This document shows, piece by piece, positions 51,013-59,321 of a DNA stretch of 64,000 nt. Each line of letters starts with the position of its first letter. Positions within the stretch are counted from its first letter, which is position 1. The stretch covers positions 57,635 through 121,634 of the forward strand of contig CAYSQA010000001.1 of assembly GCA_964433225.1 (NCBI GenBank), read 5' to 3'. The notes below the pieces were generated by a model. That model was not told where the DNA came from and did not search any database. It saw only the letters and a program-made list of their open reading frames with translations. Both the position numbers and the translations under genes were made by a program. Source of the DNA: CG2-30-36-39 sp964433225. Lineage in GTDB: Bacteria; Patescibacteriota; Microgenomatia; UBA1400; PJMF01.

Positions 51013-51645
51013 ATGACAGATAACACACAACAACCAGAAGATAAGAATTTGATTCCTCCAGAGGAACAAGAAGTTAAGGTGGAATCACCCAACTTGGTTC
51101 GTATCTCTGAAGAAGAGAACAAAAAAGCTCGTTGGTACGTCGTTCATGCTTATTCTGGTCACGAAAAAAAAGTGGCTGAGGCATTGAAGCAACGTGCTCA
51201 AACTCTACATTTGACCAATAAAATCTTAACCGTCTTGATTCCAAGTCAAGAAAAAATTCAAATCAAGCGTGGCCAACGCAAAACCGTCAGAGAAAAAATC
51301 TTTCCAGGTTATATGTTGGTCCAAATGGAAATGACCGATGATGCTTGGTTGGCAGTTAGAACTACTCAAGGTGTCACAGGCTTTGTAGGGATGAGTAGTA
51401 AACCAACGCCACTACCAAGACATGAAGTAGAAGCTATCCAAAAATATATGGACCAAGCAGAGCCTCAATTCAAAGCAGACTTTGTTGAAGGTGAAGCCGT
51501 CAAGATTACCGATGGTCCATTTGCTGAATTTTTGGGTACGGTTGACTCCATTGATGAAGAAAAAGGCCAAGTTAAGGTCTTGATTAACATCTTCGGTCGT
51601 GAAACACCAGTGGAAATGGACTTCTTACAAGTACAGAAAGTCTAG
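51013..51645 (+). CDS. nusG: transcription termination/antitermination protein NusG
   Basis: NusG couples RNA polymerase with ribosomes and Rho. After a 35-residue acidic extension the 210-aa protein has the NGN domain (WYVVHAYSGHEKKVAEALKQ, VREKIFPGYMLVQMEMTDDAWLAVRTTQGVTGFVG) and a KOW domain (EGEAVKITDGPFAEFLGTVDSIDEEKGQVKVLINIFGRETPVEMDF). Confidence 0.97.
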   Translation: MTDNTQQPEDKNLIPPEEQEVKVESPNLVRISEEENKKARWYVVHAYSGHEKKVAEALKQRAQTLHLTNKILTVLIPSQEKIQIKRGQRKTVREKIFPGYMLVQMEMTDDAWLAVRTTQGVTGFVGMSSKPTPLPRHEVEAIQKYMDQAEPQFKADFVEGEAVKITDGPFAEFLGTVDSIDEEKGQVKVLINIFGRETPVEMDFLQVQKV

Positions 51646-51684
51646 ACTGCTGTGTTAGAATAGCGAATCTATAATAAGGAAAAT

Positions 51685-52110
51685 ATGGCAAAAAAAGTAC
51701 AACAAGTTTTAAAGCTCAATCTACAGGGTGGTAGTGCCACTCCTGCTCCTCCAGTCGGTCCAGCTCTTGGTCAAACTGGGATTAACATGATGGACTTTTT
51801 AAAACAATATAATGATGCTACCAAAGATAAGCGTGGTCAGGTTATTCCTGCAGAAATCACTGTTTATCAAGATAAATCATTTACTTTTGTTTTAAAACTA
51901 CCTCCAGTTTCTGACATGATTAAGAAAACCCTTAATCTTAAAAAGGGTAGCAGTAACCCAAGCAGAGAATCTGCTGGCACTTTAACTATGGATCAAGTAA
52001 GAGAAATTGCTCAAGAAAAACTTCCAGACCTCAATACCAATAGTATTGATAGTGCTATTAACTCTGTTAAAGGCGCTGCTAGAAGTATGGGAATTCAGAT
52101 AAAGGAATAA
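51685..52110 (+). CDS. rplK: 50S ribosomal protein uL11
   Basis: The 141-aa protein has the uL11 opening VLKLNLQGGSATPAPPVGPALGQTGINMMDFLKQYNDAT and the RNA-binding C-terminus ending NSVKGAARSMGIQIKE. AAGGAAA lies before ATG 51685. It forms the ribosomal stalk base. Confidence 0.97.
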   Translation: MAKKVQQVLKLNLQGGSATPAPPVGPALGQTGINMMDFLKQYNDATKDKRGQVIPAEITVYQDKSFTFVLKLPPVSDMIKKTLNLKKGSSNPSRESAGTLTMDQVREIAQEKLPDLNTNSIDSAINSVKGAARSMGIQIKE

Positions 52111-52114
52111 AACT

Positions 52115-52810
52115 ATGGGTAGCACAAAAAATGTAGACATGTCTAGCCAAGAAACTGAAGTCAAAGTCGTCGAGGCTCCTGATCAGGCTGACAAAAAAAC
52201 AACAACAAAAACTAAAACTAGAACTCACAGCAAAAAATACGTAGCTGTTAAATCTAAAGTCGATAAAACCAAAAAATATGATCTTTTGGCAGCTATTGAA
52301 TTAGTCAAACAACTTTCTTACAGTTCTTTTGCTGGCACTATTTCTGCTGAACTAATGGTTAAAGAGGCCGGCGTTACCGCCGAGGTTACTTTGCCCCACC
52401 AAACAGGACAAAGCAAAAAAGTAGTAATCGCTAGTGATGAAGTCTTAAAAGATATTGAAGCAGGTAATATTAATTTTGATATTTTGATTAGTTCCCCAGA
52501 TTTTATGCCCAAATTAGCCAAGTTTGCTAGAGTTTTAGGTCCAAAGGGTTTAATGCCAAATCCCAAAAATGGTACTTTAACTTCCAATCCAGAAAGAGCT
52601 ATTAAAGAGTTGTCTGCTGGAAAAATGTTAATCAAAACCGAAAGAAAAGCTCCATTAATGCACGTTTCTGTTGGTAAAGTCTCAATGGATAGTAAAGACA
52701 TCAAAGAAAATATTGAAGCTTTAGTAAAACCAATAAAAACTAAACTCGTTAGACTAGCACTCTCAGCCTCAATGAGTCCGGGTGTTAAAGTTGATTTAGA
52801 AACTGTTTAA
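52115..52810 (+). CDS. rplA: 50S ribosomal protein uL1
   Basis: The 231-aa protein has an unusual Lys/Thr-rich N-terminal extension (about 50 residues) before the uL1 core YDLLAAIELVKQLSYSSFAGTISAELMVK. VLGPKGLMPNPKNGTLTSNPERAIKELSAGK is the L1 rRNA-binding signature. The usual rplJ-rplL genes do not follow; a terminator does. Confidence 0.96.
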   Translation: MGSTKNVDMSSQETEVKVVEAPDQADKKTTTKTKTRTHSKKYVAVKSKVDKTKKYDLLAAIELVKQLSYSSFAGTISAELMVKEAGVTAEVTLPHQTGQSKKVVIASDEVLKDIEAGNINFDILISSPDFMPKLAKFARVLGPKGLMPNPKNGTLTSNPERAIKELSAGKMLIKTERKAPLMHVSVGKVSMDSKDIKENIEALVKPIKTKLVRLALSASMSPGVKVDLETV

Positions 52811-52834
52811 ATTATTTTAATTTAATTGACATTG

Positions 52835-52867
52835 AAAGCCACCGTTTAAAATCGGTGGCTTTTTTTA
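52835..52867 (+). terminator. terminator of secE-nusG-rplK-rplA
   Basis: AAAGCCACCG pairs with CGGTGGCTTT around TTTAAAAT and runs into TTTTTTT. Confidence 0.92.
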
Positions 52868-52941
52868 TAAAAAACCTACTTATGTTGGATCAAATAACAC
52901 CTTCGACCTAAAAAGAGAAAAAATTAAAGTACAATAGACCA

Positions 52942-53469
52942 GTGACAAATATTTCTAATTATATTGTTGGAAAAAATAGAGACCAATATCTTGTTGGTAA
53001 TGAATTAAATGGTGGGTTTTTATTACAAATGATTGAGTTTGCCCATACTGATCAACAGATTATAGATCACACTTCTGATACTCAACGGTTTTCTTCTCTG
53101 GAAAACGCTCAAAAGTGGTTAAAAAAAGCTTCAAAATACTTTTTTACTCTTTCCCCTATTAAAAATCGAAATCATTTAGCCGGAATCATTTGGTTTGAAA
53201 ACTTGGAGTTGCCCAAAATACTAAAAGATAAATATTCTACTAGTAATTGGACCTTTGGAATTAGAATTTATCAGTTTCACCGTGGCAATGGTTTGGCACT
53301 CCCATTTATGCAAACTGCTTTCAAAAAGTTCTTGCAACAATTTCCTCATCAACCAGTTTGGTTAAGCACTCAACTTAGCAATCAAACTGCTACAAATCTT
53401 TATCAAAAATTTGGTTTTAAAAAAATCGGTGAAGTTAACAATAAGGCTTACTTTTTATATGAATCTTAA
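52942..53469 (+). CDS. GNAT family N-acetyltransferase
   Basis: The 175-aa protein has the GNAT layout: LAGIIWFENLELP strands, FGIRIYQFHRGNGLALPFMQTAF as acetyl-CoA loop (R-x2-G-x-G) and LSTQLSNQTATNLYQKFGFKKIGEVNNKAYFLYE as the closing motif. GTG 52942 lies 6 nt after TACAAT. It converges with the QueC-like gene with a 15-nt overlap. Acceptor unknown. Confidence 0.85.
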   Translation: MTNISNYIVGKNRDQYLVGNELNGGFLLQMIEFAHTDQQIIDHTSDTQRFSSLENAQKWLKKASKYFFTLSPIKNRNHLAGIIWFENLELPKILKDKYSTSNWTFGIRIYQFHRGNGLALPFMQTAFKKFLQQFPHQPVWLSTQLSNQTATNLYQKFGFKKIGEVNNKAYFLYES

Positions 53470-54375
53470 TTTAATAAAAATGCTCTTTATTTTTCTTAAA
53501 AAAATTTTCCTAATATTATTTTTAAAACTTAATTCTGGATCCTTATAGACTGTTTTATCTTTTACTTTTGCCTTTTTAAATGAGTTTTTCCTTAAAATAC
53601 AAGATAAACAATTACCACATTGAGTTTCTCCCCAAATAATACAACTTCTGGTTTTTTCTAGAGGAATTTTTTGTTCTGCTCCCCATTTAATCCATTCCCA
53701 CTTCTTATGAAAAAAGCCCAACTCTTTTTCCAGTGGTAAAGAGCTAATTTGCCAACTTTCATCACCAGTTAACTCTATGGCTGCCTTCATAAATAACCTT
53801 GTCGCTGTTAGTGTTTCATCTTTCATTACCAAGCCATCATCAGGCATAAATCCTGCTAGTATTTTTCTTACTTTTTTCTTTTTCTCTATTTCCAAAAAAT
53901 AACCATACTGAACAGCATAAGAAAACAAAAGATTGGAGTACATAGGAATTCCTCTTTTTTGACCATTTTTGCCAACTAAATCATCAGAAGCAATCGTGAT
54001 TGGAAATCTGATGCTAAGCGGAGGAATTGAAGCATCAAGTTTAACTACATCTTTAGAAAAACCAGGATATTTTTTCTGGAAATACGTAGAAAAAAAGTCG
54101 ACAGCTTTTTCTTCAAAAGCGACTCTTCTTTGGCCACGTCTTAAAAAAAGAGGGTAAACACAAGCCTTGTATTTAATTAACAAATAAGACCAAACCAAAA
54201 CGCTATCCAAACCACCAGATACAATTAAAATAACTGGCTCATTGGGTGTGGGAGCTTTAAAAACATAACCTCTATTAACTAATAAATATTCCTCTATTTC
54301 TTCAATGAGTTTTATATTTTCAAGCTTTCTAGCAACTAAAATCTTGCTAATTAGCTTTTTGCTTTTTTTATTCAT
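53455..54375 (-). CDS. QueC-like PP-loop ATPase
   Basis: The 306-aa protein has a 45-residue N-terminal extension, then LIVSGGLDSVLVWSYLLIKY (PP-loop) and YPLFLRRGQRRVAFEEKAVDFF, as in QueC, which makes 7-cyano-7-deazaguanine. Near the C-terminus SCIIWGETQCGNCLSCILRKNSF gives the four-Cys zinc site of QueC. QueC proteins end soon after; here a basic 30-residue tail follows. ATGA overlaps the HD gene. As the last gene of the operon at 53455-56775 it may act on a nucleobase other than preQ0's usual precursor. The family call is good, the substrate open. Confidence 0.78.
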   Translation of the reverse strand: MNKKSKKLISKILVARKLENIKLIEEIEEYLLVNRGYVFKAPTPNEPVILIVSGGLDSVLVWSYLLIKYKACVYPLFLRRGQRRVAFEEKAVDFFSTYFQKKYPGFSKDVVKLDASIPPLSIRFPITIASDDLVGKNGQKRGIPMYSNLLFSYAVQYGYFLEIEKKKKVRKILAGFMPDDGLVMKDETLTATRLFMKAAIELTGDESWQISSLPLEKELGFFHKKWEWIKWGAEQKIPLEKTRSCIIWGETQCGNCLSCILRKNSFKKAKVKDKTVYKDPELSFKNNIRKIFLRKIKSIFIKLRFI

Positions 54376-54995
54376 TTATATTTAAACTTTTTCAAGACTA
54401 TTTGTTGCCACCAATCGTTCATATTTCTATTTACAATTGTTTTCCCAATTTTTTTGCCATATGTTGTTTTTAAAGAATTTTGAAAGTAATCTAACCAACC
54501 TGATGCCGCTTTAGTCCCGTTTTCTAGCAAGTTTTTATCAGTTAACATTTCATCCAAAATATCGGCCTCATGAACAATGATTGCTTCTTTTGTTTTTCCT
54601 TCTAAAAGTTCATTAAAAATAGCTAACCATTTATTTTTGAAAGAAAAATTACTCAATTGATCATTTAAAGCTTTAGTTTCCTGATAATCTACATAACATT
54701 TATTGATTAAGTCTAAATCTCCAATTCTAGTTTCTGGCAAGTCATGAATAAGAGCCATTATTAATAACTTACTTAAATCTATTTTTCTCTCTCTTTCGGC
54801 CAAAATCAACGAGATCATAGTTACTCTATAACTATGATCTGATATAGTTAGGTTATTATTTTTAACCTGACTTCTCTTAACTTTGCTTAGGTAAGCTATC
54901 TCAAATAAAAAATCTGTTAAATTGTTTAAAGATTTATTTTGTTTGGGCTCTTTAACCTTAAAACTTTTTGAAAAAATTTTAAAAAAAAGATTCAT
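54372..54995 (-). CDS. HD domain nucleotidase (YfbR-like)
   Basis: The 207-aa protein matches HD-type 5'-nucleotidases: ISDHSYRVTMISLILAE (first His), MALIHDLPETRIGDL (HD with the ExR neighbourhood) and IVHEADILDEML (second Asp). YfbR-type enzymes dephosphorylate deoxynucleoside monophosphates. ATG 54995 lies 9 nt after GGAGG; it overlaps the end of the phosphoribosyltransferase gene by 17 nt. Confidence 0.8.
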   Translation of the reverse strand: MNLFFKIFSKSFKVKEPKQNKSLNNLTDFLFEIAYLSKVKRSQVKNNNLTISDHSYRVTMISLILAERERKIDLSKLLIMALIHDLPETRIGDLDLINKCYVDYQETKALNDQLSNFSFKNKWLAIFNELLEGKTKEAIIVHEADILDEMLTDKNLLENGTKAASGWLDYFQNSLKTTYGKKIGKTIVNRNMNDWWQQIVLKKFKYK

Positions 54996-55560
54996 TTTCA
55001 ATTTCCTCCAATTGATAGGGATTATATCTAATTAAGCTTTTAAAAGAATATCTATTTAAAAAATCAAATTCATTCATACTTTGAAAGTTTTCTGGGAGTG
55101 AATTTAATATTACTGAAATTCCTTTTATTCTTCCCTTTTTTATACTTTCAATTATTTCAACCACAGCTCTGATTTGTGATCCAGTCGCAATCCAATCATC
55201 AACCACTAAATAGTTATCTTTTTTGCTAAAAGCTAGAGGATCATTTTCTACCTCTAAGCTTTTTTTTGTTCCACTATAGTCTTTAAAGTCTTTTTTAATA
55301 ACTTTAAACCTTGGTTTATAATCTATTTTTTCTATATTTCCACTTTTTCTAATCATCACTAAACCACAATTAAGCTCTTTAGCAATGCCTCCTGCTAAAA
55401 TAAAACCTCTAGATTCAATCCCAACAACTTTTGTGATTTTTTTATTTCTAAACTCATCTGCCATTAATTTAATAATCATTGGAAAAACCTTTTTATCACT
55501 ATATGGTAAATAAATTGACTGTTTATGAAGTTTTAGAAAAAGGTTAAGAATTTTATTCAT
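54979..55560 (-). CDS. adenine phosphoribosyltransferase-like PRTase
   Basis: The 193-aa protein has the type I PRTase pattern of APRT: VVGIESRGFILAGGIAKELNCGLVMIRKSGNI and the PRPP loop YLVVDDWIATGSQIRAV. The stretch DYSGTKKSLEVENDPLAF fits the flexible hood of APRT. It would join a free base to PRPP. Its ATG overlaps the stop of the nucleoside phosphorylase gene by 8 nt, linking base release and salvage. Confidence 0.82.
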   Translation of the reverse strand: MNKILNLFLKLHKQSIYLPYSDKKVFPMIIKLMADEFRNKKITKVVGIESRGFILAGGIAKELNCGLVMIRKSGNIEKIDYKPRFKVIKKDFKDYSGTKKSLEVENDPLAFSKKDNYLVVDDWIATGSQIRAVVEIIESIKKGRIKGISVILNSLPENFQSMNEFDFLNRYSFKSLIRYNPYQLEEIENESFF

Positions 55561-56269
55561 TTAAAATTTCCATGGCTAGTTTTGTGGCTTTTTTAATACT
55601 AATCTTTAAGTCTTTCTTATCACAAAAAACAACTTGTTGTTTGTTTTCTAGCCATTTATCAGAAACTACCAAAATACCCAAAGCTTTAAAACTCAACTTT
55701 TGTGAAAGAGCGTACAAACTACTCATTTCCATATCAATACCAATTACTCTTTTCTTTAACAAAAATCTAATATCACTTTTCAAGTCAGGATTATAAAAAG
55801 TATCAGTAGAAGAAGTAGTGCCGACAGCACTAAAAAAAAATTTATTTTTTACCAATTTGATCATGTTGCTATCTATATATTTACATCCAAAAATGCCTCT
55901 AGCTAAGTATTTTAATCCCGTCCCATCTTTAATATAAACTCTATTAACTAATAAAATTTCTCCTAAATCTAACTTTGAAATCGAAAAACAAGTTCCGACT
56001 TTGATAACTTGTTTTACACCTAACTTCAAGAGTTCATGTATGACTATGGCAATAGAAGGGCCACCCATACCAGTTGTTTGAACAAAATATTTTTTTCCTT
56101 GATAAAAACCAGAATAGGCCATTAAACCTCTAGATTCGTTTAGTTTTCTTACTCTTTTAAAAAAACTATCAGCTATAAACTTTGCCCTATTTGGATCACC
56201 AACCAAAATTCCTCTGGATGGATACTGACCTAAAGGGTCTAAATGAAAAACTTTAGTACTAATAGCCAT
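55553..56269 (-). CDS. purine/uridine nucleoside phosphorylase (NP-I family)
   Basis: The 238-aa protein is a hexameric-type nucleoside phosphorylase: GDPNRAKFIADSFF (phosphate), TTGMGGPSIAIVIHEL, VIKVGTCFSI and the ribose/base motif IGIDMEMSSLYALSQKLSF; the late SDKW takes the position of the DeoD/Udp catalytic Asp. It would split a nucleoside into base and ribose-1-phosphate. Base preference cannot be read. The gene starts 2 nt after the nucleotidyltransferase gene. Confidence 0.82.
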   Translation of the reverse strand: MAISTKVFHLDPLGQYPSRGILVGDPNRAKFIADSFFKRVRKLNESRGLMAYSGFYQGKKYFVQTTGMGGPSIAIVIHELLKLGVKQVIKVGTCFSISKLDLGEILLVNRVYIKDGTGLKYLARGIFGCKYIDSNMIKLVKNKFFFSAVGTTSSTDTFYNPDLKSDIRFLLKKRVIGIDMEMSSLYALSQKLSFKALGILVVSDKWLENKQQVVFCDKKDLKISIKKATKLAMEILNE

Positions 56270-56271
56270 AA

Positions 56272-56775
56272 TTAAGTTTTCAAAATTTTTTCAATAATTT
56301 TAGTAGAGGAAAATATCTTTGGAGATTGGTCTTCGATCACTTTTAAACTAAACTTTCTTGATAAATCATTCTTTCTTTGTTTTGCTACTTCACCTAATTG
56401 ATGAATAACCAAAAAATTTGGTGAAACCTTAGCGATAATGTTTACTAACATTTTATCTGCTTCATCTGAATTAAATTTAACCACCTCTTTGATTGGAAAA
56501 ATTACATCAATACTTTGTAGCTCACTCAATACATTAATTCTTTTTTCTAGACTAAAAATAGGTCTATCAAATCCCTTATTTGCTTTAACATTTTGATCAT
56601 TATCAACTCCAACAACTAAATAGTCAGCTAAACTTTTAGCAAATCTGAAAAACTCAACATGACCAATATGTAAAATGTCAAAACAACCAGTAACTAAAAC
56701 AACTTTTTTATTAACCCAAATTTCATTACGAATTTTACTGATTTCTTCTAGAGTTTTTAACTTTGTTGTTTTCAT
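56272..56775 (-). CDS. cytidylyltransferase-like nucleotidyltransferase
   Basis: The 167-aa protein has VLVTGCFDILHIGHVEFFRFAK (HxGH), VGVDNDQNVKANKGFDRPIFSLEKRINVLSEL and a closing FSSTKIIEKIL, like RfaE2/TagD-type enzymes and the protein at 24159. It opens the five-gene operon; its phosphorylated substrate could be the product of the phosphorylase reaction (ribose-phosphate type), which is inference only. Confidence 0.78.
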   Translation of the reverse strand: MKTTKLKTLEEISKIRNEIWVNKKVVLVTGCFDILHIGHVEFFRFAKSLADYLVVGVDNDQNVKANKGFDRPIFSLEKRINVLSELQSIDVIFPIKEVVKFNSDEADKMLVNIIAKVSPNFLVIHQLGEVAKQRKNDLSRKFSLKVIEDQSPKIFSSTKIIEKILKT

Positions 56776-56849
56776 TTTAACCTACAAGTAGTTATTGATT
56801 ATATATTTAAGTCATAAATTATCCATGTTTAGTTGTTAAAATAGATTAT

Positions 56850-57716
56850 ATGAACTGGATAATCGCTAGTGGGCTAATGTTCCTATCCTCAGTCATTACC
56901 TACTTATTCGTGAGGTTGGCTAATAACCAAAACATAGATAACTCTTTCAAGAATTTAGCTATGTTTTTGATCCCTGTCATAATTTATTTGGGAATCTCTG
57001 CCAGGCAGCTAGAAACTCTTAAGGTCACTGGTTATCAACTGTTAGTGATCATAATCATGTCAATTTTCTTTTCTTACTTGGGCAATAAACTATCATTGAA
57101 AAGTATTGAATTGGCTCCAAACCCCGGCTTCAGTTTGGTTGTTTCCAAAAGTTATGTAGTTTTTACCACTCTAGCCGCTATCTTTCTTTTCAACTCACCA
57201 CTCTCAATAAAAGCTGCTCTAGCTATTGGTTTAATTATTGTTGGCTCTGCCTTAATTATGGTTGAAAAGAAAAAAAATAACCAAGAACAGAATAATCTCA
57301 CCTGGTTCTGGTTAGCTTTAGGCGCTTTTTTTTGCTGGGGTATGTTAGCCCTAACTTCAAAATATTTACTAGATTTGGGAGTTTCGATTTTGGGTAGATT
57401 AATTTACTCCATGATTATCGTTTCTGGAATCATTTTTGTTGAAATTTATCAAAAAAAAGTAAACTTAAAAATTACAAGAAAACAACTACTTACATTGATA
57501 ACCATTGGCATTTTTGGTGCCGGATTTAACTACTTTATGCAACTAGCCTATCAACTAACTCCCAATATTGGTTACGTTAATGCGCTCAATGCCTCATCGA
57601 TTGCCGCCGTCACTTTATTATCTGGGTTGATTTTTAAAGATGAGCTAAAAATTAGAAAACTACTTGGAGTAGGAGTGGTTATTTCAGGCATGATCTTATT
57701 AGTCCTTACAAAGTGA
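56850..57716 (+). CDS. EamA/DMT superfamily transporter
   Basis: The 288-aa protein has ten predicted membrane helices in two EamA repeats (first ending LIIVGSALIMVEKKK, second ending VVISGMILLVLTK). It would export or import small metabolites. It is divergently placed 74 nt from the nucleoside operon, so a linked substrate is conceivable. Confidence 0.9.
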   Translation: MNWIIASGLMFLSSVITYLFVRLANNQNIDNSFKNLAMFLIPVIIYLGISARQLETLKVTGYQLLVIIIMSIFFSYLGNKLSLKSIELAPNPGFSLVVSKSYVVFTTLAAIFLFNSPLSIKAALAIGLIIVGSALIMVEKKKNNQEQNNLTWFWLALGAFFCWGMLALTSKYLLDLGVSILGRLIYSMIIVSGIIFVEIYQKKVNLKITRKQLLTLITIGIFGAGFNYFMQLAYQLTPNIGYVNALNASSIAAVTLLSGLIFKDELKIRKLLGVGVVISGMILLVLTK

Positions 57717-57757
57717 CAGCCCGCCTAACTCCAGGTACAATGGCTGTTATCTAGATT

Positions 57758-58945
57758 ATGAACAACCCAGAAACAATGACTTCAAACATTTCTCAAGATA
57801 ATAAAGTTAGTAACTTTATTAAAATTCCATCTCTGGGTACGATCGCTTCTGCTTTGGCAATTATTTTTTTAGTTTATGCTTTTTTCTCTGGAATTTTGCA
57901 TCAATTCTATGCTAGCTTTTTGTTTTTCTTTTACTCATTCACCAATAGAATGTGGATTTCGGTGATGATGCTAGGTATTTTTCAAACATTATTAATGATC
58001 CCATTCAGAGTAATTAGAATTGCCAAATCAAATAATATTCAAGAGTTTCAACACACAGTAGAAAAACTTAAGAAAGATTCAGAACAAACTTTTGTTTTAA
58101 AGAAAAAATTCCGTCAAGGTAATCCAACTTTTTTATTCTATGCCGTTGATTTTGTTATGCAGATTGTCTCATATGTTTCACTTGGTCGATTGTTCTTAAC
58201 AGACTTTTACGCTAATAAAATCAATCCCAACCACCTTTATAGCTGGGTTGAATATCCCAATTACCCCATCCAAGACACTTGGTTTAAAATTCCCTATCCT
58301 TATGTTACTGAAACTGTTGATTTTGGCTGGAAAGTAGTTGTCCCAGTTTGGATTGCCTTAGTAGTAATCCAATTGATTATTATTATCTTCAAAAGAGCTA
58401 GTAAAAACAAACCAGTAGTTGATCCAGCAGAACAAACCCAAGAAGAACAAAAATTCAACGAAGTTACCGAAAAAATCAATAAATACACGACTGGCTATCT
58501 ACTCTTATTCATGTTGGTGGCTTGGTTTTTGGTTAGAAGTTTCCCCGTGGGGTGGCAAATTAATATTTTCAGTGGTGATGTTTCTATTCCCAACAGAACT
58601 TTTAATACCGTAACAGCAATAGCCACTTTTATTACTATGATGTGGCATGGCATCCCTAGGATTGTGAGGAAAGGCGCTTTAGCAGAAAAACTAGGCATCC
58701 CAACCAAGATTATTGAAAAAACTCAAAAACAAATGTTTAAAGACTCTCTATTTACCGCTACTTTGGTTGGCTTAGGTGCATTTTTTATTACTAACCAAAT
58801 TCCCAGTGCCTTTGAGTTATCGATTTTTACCCTTGAGGTTATCTCTCTTTTGTCTCCTTTTACTCTAGACAAAGTGGTGCTGGGTAGTTTGTCGGTCAAG
58901 AAAAACGAAGTCACAGAAGAAGAAGTGAAAAAACAATTTAAGTAA
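57758..58945 (+). CDS. polytopic membrane protein, function unknown
   Basis: The 395-aa protein has about seven membrane helices (LGTIASALAIIFLVYAFFSG, ISVMMLGIFQTLLMIPFRVI, VVPVWIALVVIQLIIIIF and others) and a charged cytoplasmic loop after the second helix (residues 85-120). The order helix-IPF-coiled loop-QGNPTFLFYAVDFVMQI recalls YidC/Oxa1 insertases, but the match is weak. It ends 11 nt before the DUF5989 gene and may be part of that operon. Confidence 0.6.
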   Translation: MNNPETMTSNISQDNKVSNFIKIPSLGTIASALAIIFLVYAFFSGILHQFYASFLFFFYSFTNRMWISVMMLGIFQTLLMIPFRVIRIAKSNNIQEFQHTVEKLKKDSEQTFVLKKKFRQGNPTFLFYAVDFVMQIVSYVSLGRLFLTDFYANKINPNHLYSWVEYPNYPIQDTWFKIPYPYVTETVDFGWKVVVPVWIALVVIQLIIIIFKRASKNKPVVDPAEQTQEEQKFNEVTEKINKYTTGYLLLFMLVAWFLVRSFPVGWQINIFSGDVSIPNRTFNTVTAIATFITMMWHGIPRIVRKGALAEKLGIPTKIIEKTQKQMFKDSLFTATLVGLGAFFITNQIPSAFELSIFTLEVISLLSPFTLDKVVLGSLSVKKNEVTEEEVKKQFK

Positions 58946-58956
58946 AAAAATTAGAT

Positions 58957-59100
58957 ATGTTTAAAGATTTGTGGTTTTTTTTAATGGAAAACAAAAAATG
59001 GTGGCTTATTCCACCAGTAATTATTTTTACTATCTTTGGTTTATTAATTGTTTTTTCATCATCTAATGCAGTGAGCCCTTTTATTTATATGATATTTTAG
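58957..59100 (+). CDS. DUF5989 family small membrane protein
   Basis: A 47-aa frame, MFKDLWFFLMENKKWWLIPP at the start, then one membrane helix and VSPFIYMIF at the end, has the characteristic KKWW...PFIY pattern of DUF5989, a family that travels with carbamoyltransferases. It is 11 nt after the preceding gene and 4 nt before the next. Confidence 0.82.
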   Translation: MFKDLWFFLMENKKWWLIPPVIIFTIFGLLIVFSSSNAVSPFIYMIF

Positions 59101-59104
59101 TAAC

Positions 59105-59320
59105 ATGATCTTTTTGACAAAAATAAAAATAGTCATAAAAAATATCCAGTTAATAGTATTTAAAATACTAAATATTGTTTCCTCACTGGCTTTTTACTTT
59201 CTGGGGATTGGTTTCACCAAAATTTTTGCAGTTATTTTTAGAAAGAAATTTTTAGAAAAGTCATTTTCAGCTTCTGCTTGGAAAAAATCGAGTAACTTTA
59301 TCCTGGAAAAACAATATTAA
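59105..59320 (+). CDS. SxtJ-like small membrane protein
   Basis: The 71-aa protein has one long membrane segment (VFKILNIVSSLAFYFLGIGFTKIFAVIF) and a basic tail ending FSASAWKKSSNFILEKQY, which resembles the C-terminal half of SxtJ family proteins found beside DUF5989 and carbamoyltransferases. It is shorter than usual SxtJ (about 130 aa). It ends 1 nt before the carbamoyltransferase start. Confidence 0.65.
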   Translation: MIFLTKIKIVIKNIQLIVFKILNIVSSLAFYFLGIGFTKIFAVIFRKKFLEKSFSASAWKKSSNFILEKQY

Positions 59321-59321
59321 T

